Part shown: in pieces, positions 40,526-49,511 of the stretch
Position numbering within the stretch: the first letter of the stretch is position 1
Layout of the letters: each line of letters begins with the position of its first letter
Source: Phycisphaerales bacterium
Lineage (GTDB): Bacteria > Planctomycetota > Phycisphaerae > Phycisphaerales > UBA1924
Direction of reading: 5' to 3'
Assembly: GCA_029260295.1 (NCBI GenBank)
Contig: JAJDDN010000008.1
Location: forward strand, 868,001 to 932,000
Length of the DNA: 64,000 bases
Notes under the pieces: generated by a model
Told to the model about the DNA's origin: nothing
Database searches by the model: none
What the model saw: the letters and a program-made list of their open reading frames with translations, nothing else
Program-made: the position numbers and the translations under genes

Positions 40526-43500
40526 TCAAACACCTCATGTGAATCCGGGTCCGATTGGGCGTGTTGTTCGGTTCTGCTTAGAACAGAAGCTTGTCGTGGC
40601 GTTGATTCTCTTTGTGATGATTTTTTGGGGGATCATGGTGGCGCCGTTTGATTGGTCGATCGGGGATCTGCCTCGGGATCCGGTGCCTGTTGATGCGATC
40701 CCGGATATCGGTGAGAATCAGCAGATTGTGTTTACCGAATGGATGGGACGGAGCCCGCAGGATATAGATGATCAGATCTCGTATCCGATGACTGTTGCAC
40801 TGATGGGTATTCCGGGTGTCAAGGACATCCGTAGCTATTCAGTGTTTGGGTTCTCGACGATTTATATCGTGTTTGAGGATGGGGTTGAGTTTTATTGGTC
40901 GCGGTCACGGGTGCTTGAGAAACTCAACTCGCTTCCTGCGGGGACGCTGCCGACCGGAGTGAGCCCAACGCTTGGGCCTGACGCGACGGCGCTTGGGCAG
41001 GTGTTCTGGTACACGCTCGAAGGGCGTGATGAAAATGGCAACCCGACGGGTGGTTGGGAGCCCGATGAGCTGCGGTCTATCCAGGATTTTACGGTCAAGT
41101 ACCAGCTCGCGAGTGTTGAAGGTGTGAGCGAGGTGGCGTCTATTGGCGGGTTTGTGCGTGAGTATCAGGTTGATGTGAACCCCGATGCGATGCGGGCGGC
41201 GGGGATCTCGCTGAGCCAGGTGATTGATGCGGTCCGCAAGAGTAATCTTGATGTCGGTGCACGGACCCTTGAGGTGAACCGGGCCGAGTATATTGTGCGG
41301 GGCCTAGGGTTCATCAAGAGCCCGGAGGATCTTGAGCAGACGGCGATTACATCGCGCGACGGCATTCCGATCCTTGTTGGGGATATTGCGCATGTGGCGT
41401 TTGGACCGGCGCTGCGTCGCGGGGTGCTGACTAAGGCGGGTGTTGAAGCTGTGGGCGGGGTTGTGGTTGTTCGGTATGGCGAGAACCCGATGGCGACGAT
41501 TGATCGGATCAAAGAGCAGATACAGCGGACGGCTTCTGGGCTGCCTACCAAGACCCTGGCGGACGGGACGGTTTCGCAGGTGACGGTTGTGCCGTTCTAT
41601 GACCGGTCGGGGCTGATCAAAGAAACGCTTGGGACGCTGAACTCTGCGATCGAGCAGCAGATGTACATAACGATTCTGGTTGTGGTGCTGATGGTGATGC
41701 ATCTGCGGTCGAGTATTCTGATCGGGGCGATGCTGCCGATCACGGTGCTGGGGACCTTTATCGGGATGAAGGTGTTCCGTGTGGACGCCAATATCGTCGC
41801 GCTCTCTGGGATCGCGATCGCGATCGGAACGATTGTGGATGTCGGGATTGTGCTCAGTGAAAATATTTTGAGGCATCTTGAGGACGCGAGCGATGACGAG
41901 CGGCCGTTGGAAGTAATTTATCGCGCGACGACCGAGGTCGGTGGCGCGGTGTTGACTGCGGTAGCGACGACGGTTGTTGGGTTCTTGCCTGTGTTTACGA
42001 TGCAGGCGGCGGAGGGGAAGCTGTTTGGGCCCTTGGCGTATACGAAGACCTTTGCGTTGATTGCTTCGATCGTGATTGCCCTCACAATTTTGCCCGCGGC
42101 GGCTCATGTTCTTATGGGTATCCGGGTGCCTTCGAAATCAATCCGTGCGACGGCTTCGATCGTGCTGGCTCTGGTTGGGATTGTGATTTCGGTCATGATT
42201 CAGCCGCTGGGCGGGGTTCTGGTGACGGCGCTCGGGGTGTTTTATCTTGTTGATCAGTGGTTGCCCAAGGGGATTAGCCGAGCGGTGCGGTGGTCTACGA
42301 ATCTTGTCGTTGTGTCGATTGTGCTGGTAGTGCTTGCCAGGTCTTGGGAGCCGCTGGGGCCGGAGCTTGGGACGGCAGGTAATGCGTTGTTTATCGCGCT
42401 TGTTGTTGGTGTGTTGCTGCTGGCGTTCTGGATCGTGCGGATTCTGTTCCCGCTGATTCTTGGATGGGCCCTTGATCACAAGATCGTGGCGCTCTCGCCT
42501 GCGGTGTGTATCGCGGTCTTTGGGGCGACGGTTTGGCTCGGGTTTGATCAGGTGTGGGGCTGGCTGCCTGAACGGGTTCGGCAGACGGATCGGGCGGTTT
42601 CGATCGCCCACGCGCTGCCTGGGCTGGGCTCGGAGTTCATGCCATCACTGGATGAGGGATCGTTTTTGTACATGCCCTCGGCGATGCCTCATGTTTCGAT
42701 TGGTGAAGCGACGGACATTCTCAAGGAGCTTGATCTTCGGATTCTGAGTGTGCCCGAGGTGGAGATGTCGGTTGGGAAGATCGGGCGTGTTGATAGCCCT
42801 CTTGATCCGGCGCCGATCTCGATGGTCGAGACGATTATCCAGTACAAGAGCGAGTACATCACCAGCGAGGACGGCGAGATGATCCGTCAGTGGCGTGATG
42901 AGATTCAGTCGCCGCAGGATATATGGGATGAGATTGTTCAAGCGGCGCAGATGCCGGGGGTCACGAGCGCACCCAAGCTGCAGCCGATCGAGACTCGGAT
43001 CGTGATGCTTCAGTCTGGGTTCAGGGCCCCGATGGGGATCAAGGTGTACGGGCCTGATCTTGAGACGATTGAATCGTTTGGACTAGAGCTTGAGCAGATA
43101 CTCAAGGAAGTCCCAACGATTCAGCCCGCGGCGGTGTTTGCGGATCGGGTCGTGGGCAAGCCGTATTTGGAGATTGAAATTGATCGCCAGCGGATCGCTC
43201 GGTATGGGATTCAGATTGCCGACGTGCAAGAAGTGATCGAGGTTGCGATCGGCGGCAAGGCGCTGACGATGACGGTCGAGGGGCGTGAGCGGTATCCGGT
43301 CCGGGTTCGGTATCTTCGCGAGCTTCGTGACCAGCCCGATACGCTGACACAGATTCTGGTGCCGTCGCCGGACGGGACGCAGGTGCCGCTCGGTGAACTT
43401 GCGTCGATCAACTACCGGCGCGGGCCTCAGATGATTAAGAGCGAGGACACTTTCCTTGTGGCGTATGTTTTGTTTGACAAGCAGCCGGGGACGGCGGAGG

Positions 43501-44249
43501 TTGCGGTTGTGCATGATGCGCAGGCGTATATTGATGAGCAAATTCGATCAGGTCGGCTTGTGGTCCCTGCGGGCGTGAGCTATGTCTTCTCGGGTTCGTA
43601 CCTCAATCAGATCCGCGCGGCCAAGCGCTTGAGCATTGTGCTGCCGCTGTCGTTGATGGTGATTTTCTTGCTCTTGTATTTCCAGTTCAAGAAGGTCAGC
43701 GTGACGCTGATGGTGTTCTCTGGTGTCTTTGTCGCGTGGGGCGGCGGGTTCATGATGCTCTGGTTGTACGGGCAGCCTTGGTTTATGGACTTTGATGTGA
43801 TGGGCACGAACATGCGTGAGTTGTTCCAGATCCGTCAGTACAACCTGAGCGTTGCGGTGTGGGTTGGGTTCTTGGCGCTCTTTGGGATCGCGACTGATGA
43901 CGGGGTGATTATGGCGACGCGGATTGAGCAGGCGATGCGTGAGGACAAGCCTGATTCGATCAAGGCGATCCGCCAAACGGTGATTATTGGCGGGCGTCAC
44001 CGGATCCGCGCGGCGGTGATGACCAGCGCGACGACGATCCTTGCGCTGCTGCCTGTTTTGACCAGCACCGGTCGCGGTGCAGATATTATGATCCCGATGG
44101 CGATCCCGACCTTTGGGGGGATGGCCGTGGCGTCTATTACCTGGTTTGTTGTTCCAATCCTGTATTGCTGGGCGCAGGAATGGAAGATCCGATTGTCCAA
44201 TGCTCCATTTACAAACACGAAAACTCTCAAAGAAGGAGATCTCTCATGA
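40518..44249 (+). CDS. cusA: Heavy-metal efflux RND pump (CusA-like) with extra membrane segments
   Basis: About 1243 residues, some 200 longer than typical CusA. Hallmarks: FTEWMGRSPQDIDDQISYPMTVAL near the N-terminus, the HME-RND TM4 motif AIAIGTIVDVGIVLSENIL, and EFMPSLDEGSFLYMPSAMPHVSIGEA. Between ILPAAAHVLMG (before) and FPLILGWALDHKI (after), about 100 residues add four hydrophobic stretches (for example SIVLALVGIVISVMI, LVVVSIVLVVLA, ALFIALVVGVLLLAFWIV). It expels monovalent metal ions using the proton gradient. Start at 40518 is favoured by GGGGG 8-13 bp upstream; it overlaps the adaptor by 8 bp. Confidence 0.92.
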   Translation: MTDQTPHVNPGPIGRVVRFCLEQKLVVALILFVMIFWGIMVAPFDWSIGDLPRDPVPVDAIPDIGENQQIVFTEWMGRSPQDIDDQISYPMTVALMGIPGVKDIRSYSVFGFSTIYIVFEDGVEFYWSRSRVLEKLNSLPAGTLPTGVSPTLGPDATALGQVFWYTLEGRDENGNPTGGWEPDELRSIQDFTVKYQLASVEGVSEVASIGGFVREYQVDVNPDAMRAAGISLSQVIDAVRKSNLDVGARTLEVNRAEYIVRGLGFIKSPEDLEQTAITSRDGIPILVGDIAHVAFGPALRRGVLTKAGVEAVGGVVVVRYGENPMATIDRIKEQIQRTASGLPTKTLADGTVSQVTVVPFYDRSGLIKETLGTLNSAIEQQMYITILVVVLMVMHLRSSILIGAMLPITVLGTFIGMKVFRVDANIVALSGIAIAIGTIVDVGIVLSENILRHLEDASDDERPLEVIYRATTEVGGAVLTAVATTVVGFLPVFTMQAAEGKLFGPLAYTKTFALIASIVIALTILPAAAHVLMGIRVPSKSIRATASIVLALVGIVISVMIQPLGGVLVTALGVFYLVDQWLPKGISRAVRWSTNLVVVSIVLVVLARSWEPLGPELGTAGNALFIALVVGVLLLAFWIVRILFPLILGWALDHKIVALSPAVCIAVFGATVWLGFDQVWGWLPERVRQTDRAVSIAHALPGLGSEFMPSLDEGSFLYMPSAMPHVSIGEATDILKELDLRILSVPEVEMSVGKIGRVDSPLDPAPISMVETIIQYKSEYITSEDGEMIRQWRDEIQSPQDIWDEIVQAAQMPGVTSAPKLQPIETRIVMLQSGFRAPMGIKVYGPDLETIESFGLELEQILKEVPTIQPAAVFADRVVGKPYLEIEIDRQRIARYGIQIADVQEVIEVAIGGKALTMTVEGRERYPVRVRYLRELRDQPDTLTQILVPSPDGTQVPLGELASINYRRGPQMIKSEDTFLVAYVLFDKQPGTAEVAVVHDAQAYIDEQIRSGRLVVPAGVSYVFSGSYLNQIRAAKRLSIVLPLSLMVIFLLLYFQFKKVSVTLMVFSGVFVAWGGGFMMLWLYGQPWFMDFDVMGTNMRELFQIRQYNLSVAVWVGFLALFGIATDDGVIMATRIEQAMREDKPDSIKAIRQTVIIGGRHRIRAAVMTSATTILALLPVLTSTGRGADIMIPMAIPTFGGMAVASITWFVVPILYCWAQEWKIRLSNAPFTNTKTLKEGDLS

Positions 44250-44995
44250 AATATTTATCGACTCTTGCCGTGTGTGCTTGTTGCACGCTTCTGTCCACCA
44301 CCACTCTTGCTGGGCCTGATCACAACCATGATCATGGCGCGTCGATTGGAAAGGCCACCGCAACAACTGCGACGGTTCACTACACACTCAATACCTGCGC
44401 CATTTCTGGCGAGGCGTTGGGGAGCATGGGCGATGCGATCGTGAAGGTCTATGACGGTCGCGAAGTCAAGTTCTGCTGCTCGATGTGCGTCCCGAAGTTT
44501 GAGAAGGATCTCGAAGCGTCGTTTGCAAACCTTGACGAGCAGATTATTGAATCACAGCTCCCGTTCTACCCCACCACCACCTGCGTTGTATCCGGCGAAC
44601 CGCTCGGCGGGGACGACATGAGCGACCCAATCAACATGGTTCACAACGGCCGGCTTGTCCGCTTGTGCTGCAGAATGTGCACCAAGGATTTTAAAGCAAA
44701 CCCCGAGGCCTACATCGCCAAGCTTGACGAGGCGGTCATCGCCCAGCAGAGCGTGCACTACCCGCTGACGGCTTGTCCGATTTCGGGCGAAGCACTCGGC
44801 TCGATGGGTGATTCGATCGATGTCGTGTACGCGGGCCGGCTTGTCAAGTTCTGCTGCATGATGTGCATCCCGGATTTTGAGAAGGACCCGATGGCGACGA
44901 TCTCGAAGATTGATGCTGCATGGACGGAAATGCATAAAGATGCCGACGGGAATCAAAATCACGAGATGAAGAACGACCACGATCACGGCGGCTGA
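44246..44995 (+). CDS. Secreted protein with three CC-x-M-C (YHS/TRASH-like) metal-site repeats
   Basis: 249 residues, ATG at 44246 with AAGGAG 10-15 bp upstream and a 4-bp overlap with the pump gene. Signal peptide MKYLSTLAVCACCTLLSTTTLA, a His-rich HNHDHG linker, then three repeats at about 45-100, 107-165 and 171-226. Each has the order C-x-[IV]-S-G-E-x-L-G ... G-R-x-V-[KR]-[FL]-C-C-x-M-C-x-x-x-F (Cys 51/77/78/81; 113/141/142/145; 177/203/204/207). The tail is His/Asp-rich (NHEMKNDHDHGG). The pattern suggests periplasmic binding of several soft metal ions, probably copper. Last gene of the efflux operon. Confidence 0.75.
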   Translation: MKYLSTLAVCACCTLLSTTTLAGPDHNHDHGASIGKATATTATVHYTLNTCAISGEALGSMGDAIVKVYDGREVKFCCSMCVPKFEKDLEASFANLDEQIIESQLPFYPTTTCVVSGEPLGGDDMSDPINMVHNGRLVRLCCRMCTKDFKANPEAYIAKLDEAVIAQQSVHYPLTACPISGEALGSMGDSIDVVYAGRLVKFCCMMCIPDFEKDPMATISKIDAAWTEMHKDADGNQNHEMKNDHDHGG

Positions 44996-45015
44996 GTCAA
45001 CACACCACCGAACAA

Positions 45016-45063
45016 ACTGATCATGCTGATCGTGCTTTGCATGCTTGGGTGATCGGTTTTTTT
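45016..45063 (+). terminator. Terminator between the efflux operon and nos cluster
   Basis: ACTGATCA/TGATCGGT stem with a long, partly paired loop followed by TTTTTT, between convergent operons. Confidence 0.65.
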
Positions 45064-45087
45064 ATGCGCACATACCTTGGTCTGGGA

Positions 45088-45543
45088 TCAGTCCCGTTTC
45101 CAGAGTGTCTCGAAACTGACGACCTGGCCCTCGATTGGAGCGGCGAAGGCATCGGCCTCGGCCTTTGTAGTGAACGAGGCGATGTGCGAGGCCATGGGTG
45201 TGCGGAGTTGATCGGATTTGACATACCAGGCGTCGGCCATTGATATCCACTCAGAGGATCCGTGGTCGTGGCTCCATCGATCGGTGATGGTGAGTTCTGT
45301 GTGCTTGGATTCGAAGATCATCTGGCAGTTGAAGTCGTCGAAGGTCATGGGTTCGTTTCCGCGATCGCCGTCGATGATGGTCGCGGTGGCGAAGCGTTCG
45401 TCGGAGATGATCATCCCGCACTCGATGCAGATGGAATCGCCGTAGCGGATGTTGGGTGGGCCGCCGTCTGAGTCTGCTCCGCATCCGGATAACGCCATGA
45501 TTGCTAGGACGCTTCCCAGACCAATCGAAGGTGCGAGATTCAT
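45088..45543 (-). CDS. nosL: NosL copper chaperone lipoprotein
   Basis: 151 residues. A lipoprotein signal with lipobox (ALSGC, Cys21) leads to the NosL motif CIECGMIISDERFATA, where the Cys-x-x-Cys-Gly-Met holds Cu(I) (Cys39, Cys42, Met44), and further FDDFNCQMIF and MASHIASFTTKAEADAFA. NosL supplies copper to the active sites of nitrous oxide reductase. The true start is the ATG at 45543, which overlaps the nosY stop by 4 bp; the longer open frame upstream is a shadow of nosY. Last gene of the cluster. Confidence 0.93.
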   Translation of the reverse strand: MNLAPSIGLGSVLAIMALSGCGADSDGGPPNIRYGDSICIECGMIISDERFATATIIDGDRGNEPMTFDDFNCQMIFESKHTELTITDRWSHDHGSSEWISMADAWYVKSDQLRTPMASHIASFTTKAEADAFAAPIEGQVVSFETLWKRD

Positions 45544-46433
45544 ACCGAGCCCCTTTTCGAGAAGATGAGCACCGCGATGGCGAGCGGGACGATTGTCCAG
45601 ACGCCGAGGACGAGTGCGAGGATCCACGGGAGCATGCTGCCGAAGGTTTGGGAGGCGTACATACCGACGGGACCCAGGACATCGAGCGAGGCGTTCATGT
45701 TGACGATGACCGCCATCTTGAAAGCCTGCAGCGGGTTCATCACGCCGATGGCGAAAACCTCTTGCACGCGGAGTTTGAAGAGAATCGTACCCGCCATCAG
45801 CCCGAGATCGCTCAGGAAGACAAGGATCAGCCAGGCAAACAATCCAAGCCCGGTCGCCACGCCGCTCCGGCGGGACAGCACCGAGAGGAGCATCCCAACA
45901 GAGAGCATCGCCAGCGCGAGCATGCAGGTAAAGAGGACGAGCATGACAAATGCACTGATGCCCACGCCCCCCACTCGCCATGCCAAGACACCGGCGCTGA
46001 GGCCGAATCCGATGCACATCGAGCAGCACAACGCGACGGCTAGGCCGATGTATTTGCCTAGCAAGAGTTCAGTTCGTGAGATGGGCTGGGCGAGCAGGTA
46101 CAGGAGCGTTCCGCGTTCGCGCTCGCCGGCGATCGACCCGGCACCGGCGATGAGGGCCATGAGCGGGACGACGAGCATAATCAAGTTCAGCAGCCCGGCG
46201 GTGGTTCTGCCGAAGCCGGCGAAGCCGTGAGAACCTGAACCGGCGAGTGACATGAAGGACACCGCGACAGCGAGGACCGTGAAGGCGACGGTGTAGAGAA
46301 TAAACCAGCGGCTCGAAATCGCATCGCGGAACTCGCGGCGGGCGAATGCGATGACGCTGGAGACTCTGGACAGGTGCGAACCGATCGCGGAGGAGCTTGG
46401 CTCACTTGATGTTTCAACTGGGAGTGCGGTCAT
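45540..46433 (-). CDS. nosY: NosY ABC-2-type permease
   Basis: 297 residues with six membrane helices (for example FILYTVAFTVLAVAVSFMSLA, LNLIMLVVPLMALIAGAGS, LAMLSVGMLLSVLS, WILALVLGVWTIVPLAIAVLIF) and the ABC-2 motif SIAGERERGTLLYLLAQPISRTELLLGKYIG. With NosF and NosD it forms the complex required for maturation of the copper sites in NosZ. Overlaps nosF and nosL by 4 bp each, a tightly coupled operon. Confidence 0.92.
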   Translation of the reverse strand: MTALPVETSSEPSSSAIGSHLSRVSSVIAFARREFRDAISSRWFILYTVAFTVLAVAVSFMSLAGSGSHGFAGFGRTTAGLLNLIMLVVPLMALIAGAGSIAGERERGTLLYLLAQPISRTELLLGKYIGLAVALCCSMCIGFGLSAGVLAWRVGGVGISAFVMLVLFTCMLALAMLSVGMLLSVLSRRSGVATGLGLFAWLILVFLSDLGLMAGTILFKLRVQEVFAIGVMNPLQAFKMAVIVNMNASLDVLGPVGMYASQTFGSMLPWILALVLGVWTIVPLAIAVLIFSKRGSV

Positions 46434-47305
46434 TTGGAATCCTCCTGGACTTCATCGAGGATCTCGAAGTCGCGGACTTCGATTTCTGCTCTTGCGAGGA
46501 CGGAGACTGGCTCAGCTTTGCGGTTGCGCGGGACCGAGACGCAGAGGCCGTGGCCGTTGAGGTTGACGGCATGGCCAGCATCACGGAGGACAGTCGCGGC
46601 GGTCTCTTCGGTGCCCATGCTTAGGTACAGACGCATGGTCTGGACCCGCGATTCGGTTGGCCAGAGTTCTTGAGGCGAAACATCTTTGACCAGCTTGCCC
46701 TTCTCCATCACCAGCACACGCCCGGCTAGCGAAAGGACCTCGTCTGGACGGTGCGATGCAAAGAGGAGTGTCTTGCCGTCGTCGCGGAGTTGGCAGAGGG
46801 TGTCGATGACCTCGCCTCGGCCTGAGGCGTCGAGGTTTGAAGTGGGTTCGTCGAGGACAATGATGGGTGGATCGGCGATGAGCGCGATGGCGAGTGCGAG
46901 GCGTTGTTTCATGCCGCCTGACAAGTCGCGGACGCGTTTCTTCTCGTGGCCTTGCAAACCAACCTTGGCCAGCGCGAGGGCCGCCCCACGGCTATCGACC
47001 TTGCGGAGATTGGCAAAGAACATGATCGACGATCCGAGCTTGGCATCGTCGTGGAAGGCGAGTTCTTGTGGGACATAGCCGACGAACGAGCGGGCTTTCT
47101 TGCCTTTGGTGCGGACATCGACGCCATGAATGGAGACCGTACCTGCTGAGGGGAAGATGCCTAAGAGTGAGCGGACCAGCGTGGTTTTGCCTGCGCCGTT
47201 GCTCCCCCAGAGGGCGATCGATTCACCTTCGGACAGGTTGAAGGAGAGGTCATCAACAGCGACGACGCTCCCGAATTTTTTGGTGACATGGGATGCTTTG
47301 ATCAT
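46430..47305 (-). CDS. nosF: NosF ABC transporter ATPase
   Basis: 291 residues. Walker A GSNGAGKT at 34-41, signature LSGGMKQRLALA, Walker B IIVLDEPTSNLD, and switch ASHRPDEV. The C-terminal 60-70 residues (LYLSMGTEETAATVLRDAGHAV) resemble the regulatory end of NosF-type ATPases. It powers the NosDFY complex. Overlaps nosD (upstream) and nosY (downstream) by 4 bp. Confidence 0.93.
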   Translation of the reverse strand: MIKASHVTKKFGSVVAVDDLSFNLSEGESIALWGSNGAGKTTLVRSLLGIFPSAGTVSIHGVDVRTKGKKARSFVGYVPQELAFHDDAKLGSSIMFFANLRKVDSRGAALALAKVGLQGHEKKRVRDLSGGMKQRLALAIALIADPPIIVLDEPTSNLDASGRGEVIDTLCQLRDDGKTLLFASHRPDEVLSLAGRVLVMEKGKLVKDVSPQELWPTESRVQTMRLYLSMGTEETAATVLRDAGHAVNLNGHGLCVSVPRNRKAEPVSVLARAEIEVRDFEILDEVQEDSK

Positions 47306-48714
47306 ACGAAGGCCCTTTGTGATGGGTCAGGATCGGCAATGACTGGTAGACGGCGTTGATGTGCGATGAGCCAACCCCCGAGGCATGAGATCGAGAGCAA
47401 ACCGAGTGAGAATGCAATCATAGGAAGGCGCGATGCTTTCTGCGTGCTGACAAGCAGATCGAGCGTTGGGGGCTTGGTGAGGGGGGAGGTGTCGATAAAG
47501 ATAGGTTGCGGGCTGAGTTCTGGAAAGGCGCGGGCGGTGAGTTCGATGGCTTGCTGGGCTGGGCTATGAAGGAAGATGCGGAGGTTTGGCTGACGGGCGA
47601 GCAGTGACCGGAAGAGACTGCGTGGTTCGTGGGGGAAGTCACCGATGCCGTCGTTGTCTTGATCGAATCCGGAATAGTTGGACCAGAAGTTACCGATGCC
47701 GTCTGCTGAGAACTCGTTGAGCATGAGCTGGCCGCGCCCGTGGACGGTGACCTGCTCTTCGTTTTCTACGAATGCATTATTGGTAATGACATTGTTGTGG
47801 GTGATGGGCGTGGAGAGGAGGCCGATCTCGTTGAAGGCGACCTTGTTGCCTGTGATGATCCCCCAGGAATCGACCGACGACGGGGAGTTGTCGACATACA
47901 TCCCGACGCGGTTGGCGAGCAGGGCGTTGTTTTTAATGATGATGGCATCGCAGTCTTTGAGCCCGATGCCGTAGCCGCTGGTGCCACGGTTGTTGATGAT
48001 GGAGTTGCCGATGAGGGTGATGTCGTTGGAGTACATCAGGTAGATGCCCACGGAGTTGGCGACGAGTTGGTTGTCAGCCAGGGTCGTGTTGTGGGAGTAC
48101 ATAAAGTGCAACCCGTACCGCGAATCGGTGACATAGTTGCGGGCGACAGAGAGATCTTCGGAGTACCAGAAGACCATGTCGCGGACGGCATCGATGGTGT
48201 TGTCCTCGATGACGGAGTTGTGGCTCCACCAAAGGCGGATGCCGTCGCCGCGGCGTCCGAGTTCGAGCTCTTTACCGACGATGGTGTTGTTACGGATGAT
48301 TGAATCGGCTGCGGGGCGGAGATCGATTCCGAAATAGACATCTTCGAAATAGTTATCCTCAATGACAACCGGACCTTCGACGGCTCGGATGCCGGCGGGC
48401 TCCTTATCGACCGTCGAACCCGAACCGCGGATCGTAAACCCACGAATCGTGACATCACCAACCATAATCTCAATAACCGAACCCTTGCCGAGCCCGTCAA
48501 TGGTGACGAGGCCTTGGCCTTCGAGGGTGATCGGTTTATTGATCTGGAGGTAACCCTCGTAGAAACCCGCGGGGACTACGACAGTTGAGCCCGGCTCGGC
48601 GGCCTCGATGAGCCGGGCGATTTCGTCGCTTGACTTATGTGTTATTTGCGCTTGAACCCCGAACACCGCGGCAAAGAGTACACATAAGCCCGCGATGTAT
48701 TGGAGTTTCAACAT
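47302..48714 (-). CDS. nosD: NosD periplasmic beta-helix copper-site maturation protein
   Basis: 470 residues from ATG 48714. The signal peptide MLKLQYIAGLCVLFAAVFGV is followed by a right-handed beta-helix with parallel NosD/CASH repeats (VIEDNYFEDVYFGIDLR, SIIRNNTIVGKELELGRRG, SVIEDNTIDAVRDMVFWY, NTTLADNQLVANSVGIYLMY). The C-terminus has a membrane helix LPMIAFSLGLLSISCLGGWLIA and a short basic tail. NosD hands metals and sulfur to NosZ during maturation. The open frame before 48714 is an out-of-frame shadow over the upstream gene. Confidence 0.93.
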   Translation of the reverse strand: MLKLQYIAGLCVLFAAVFGVQAQITHKSSDEIARLIEAAEPGSTVVVPAGFYEGYLQINKPITLEGQGLVTIDGLGKGSVIEIMVGDVTIRGFTIRGSGSTVDKEPAGIRAVEGPVVIEDNYFEDVYFGIDLRPAADSIIRNNTIVGKELELGRRGDGIRLWWSHNSVIEDNTIDAVRDMVFWYSEDLSVARNYVTDSRYGLHFMYSHNTTLADNQLVANSVGIYLMYSNDITLIGNSIINNRGTSGYGIGLKDCDAIIIKNNALLANRVGMYVDNSPSSVDSWGIITGNKVAFNEIGLLSTPITHNNVITNNAFVENEEQVTVHGRGQLMLNEFSADGIGNFWSNYSGFDQDNDGIGDFPHEPRSLFRSLLARQPNLRIFLHSPAQQAIELTARAFPELSPQPIFIDTSPLTKPPTLDLLVSTQKASRLPMIAFSLGLLSISCLGGWLIAHQRRLPVIADPDPSQRAFV

Positions 48715-48716
48715 GG

Positions 48717-49397
48717 TTAAGCTGCGGCCTGCTTTGCTGCTTTCTTTTCGGCCTTCTGGGCCTTGACAAGCGGAGCATACGCCCGCCAGTGGAAGAACAA
48801 TGAGATGACCACCACACCAGATGCGATAGTCGCCAAGATCAACCCGGGGCCTGCCTTGGCGATGGTTTCGAACTGACCGATGAACCCGCTGCCCAAGATC
48901 GGAGGCACAAACGGCTCGATTGAGTTTGAAAGCGGCGCGTCGGGATCGAGATTCATCCCGAAGTGGCTCATCCATAGATACAAGTCGATCAGGAACACTG
49001 CGGGGAATGTGATCACGGGGATAATCAGAATCACTGCCCACCGGCTGTGGATCCAGCTTGCGAGTTCGAGCATGACGACGAACAGGATCATGAAGTACAC
49101 GCCGACATGCCGTTCGATTTGAGCGGCTTCTTCGAGTGGACGCATCCCGATGTAATGATTGAGACTATTGATCTCGGCGACATCACCCGAGAGGTGATTC
49201 ACATACGCAATGAGATGTAGGTTTTCGGGGTATTGCGGGGCGACCAGCTCCATGCTCCAGAAGGGAACAAAGAGTGCTACAAGAAGCATAATCCTGGCGA
49301 GGAGGAGCAAGAACCCCGGGGCGCCGTACTTCAAGCTGTTTTTCTTGAGATCGTCCTGATCCACGCGTGGGCCGACGATGTGATCGATGAATGTCAT
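48717..49397 (-). CDS. Clade-II nos cluster membrane protein (NosB-like)
   Basis: 226 residues with about five membrane helices: FLLLLARIMLLVALFVPFWS, then after a long extracytoplasmic loop VGVYFMILFVVMLELASWI, AVILIIPVITFPAVFLIDLYLW, and GLILATIASGVVVISLFFHW near the C-terminus, ending in a basic Ala/Lys tail. Its place between nosZ and nosD and its topology match the membrane protein NosB of clade-II clusters; this is by position and topology, not by a decisive motif. AGGAG lies 9-13 bp upstream. Its stop is directly adjacent to the nosD start. Confidence 0.65.
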   Translation of the reverse strand: MTFIDHIVGPRVDQDDLKKNSLKYGAPGFLLLLARIMLLVALFVPFWSMELVAPQYPENLHLIAYVNHLSGDVAEINSLNHYIGMRPLEEAAQIERHVGVYFMILFVVMLELASWIHSRWAVILIIPVITFPAVFLIDLYLWMSHFGMNLDPDAPLSNSIEPFVPPILGSGFIGQFETIAKAGPGLILATIASGVVVISLFFHWRAYAPLVKAQKAEKKAAKQAAA

Positions 49398-49453
49398 CCG
49401 CTGATTCTCCTGAAGTGTTTGGCATGTCCTGCTTGGATGCCTGCTTTAAATAC

Positions 49454-49481
49454 GCTGCGACGCGCGGTAGCGCGTCGCAGC
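49454..49481 (-). other. Perfect 12-bp hairpin between nosZ and nosB-like gene
   Basis: GCTGCGACGCGC-GGTA-GCGCGTCGCAGC, a perfectly paired stem without a following T-run, 31 bp after the nosZ stop. More likely an mRNA 3'-end stabiliser or leaky terminator than a strong terminator. Confidence 0.7.
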
Positions 49482-49511
49482 ATGTGTATGTCTCTGAAGA
49501 GCAAGTAGAAC

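Noticed and set aside
45544..46029. Upstream extension of nosL
   Set aside because: It lies out of frame over nosY; the ATG at 45543 gives a lipoprotein signal and a 4-bp overlap.
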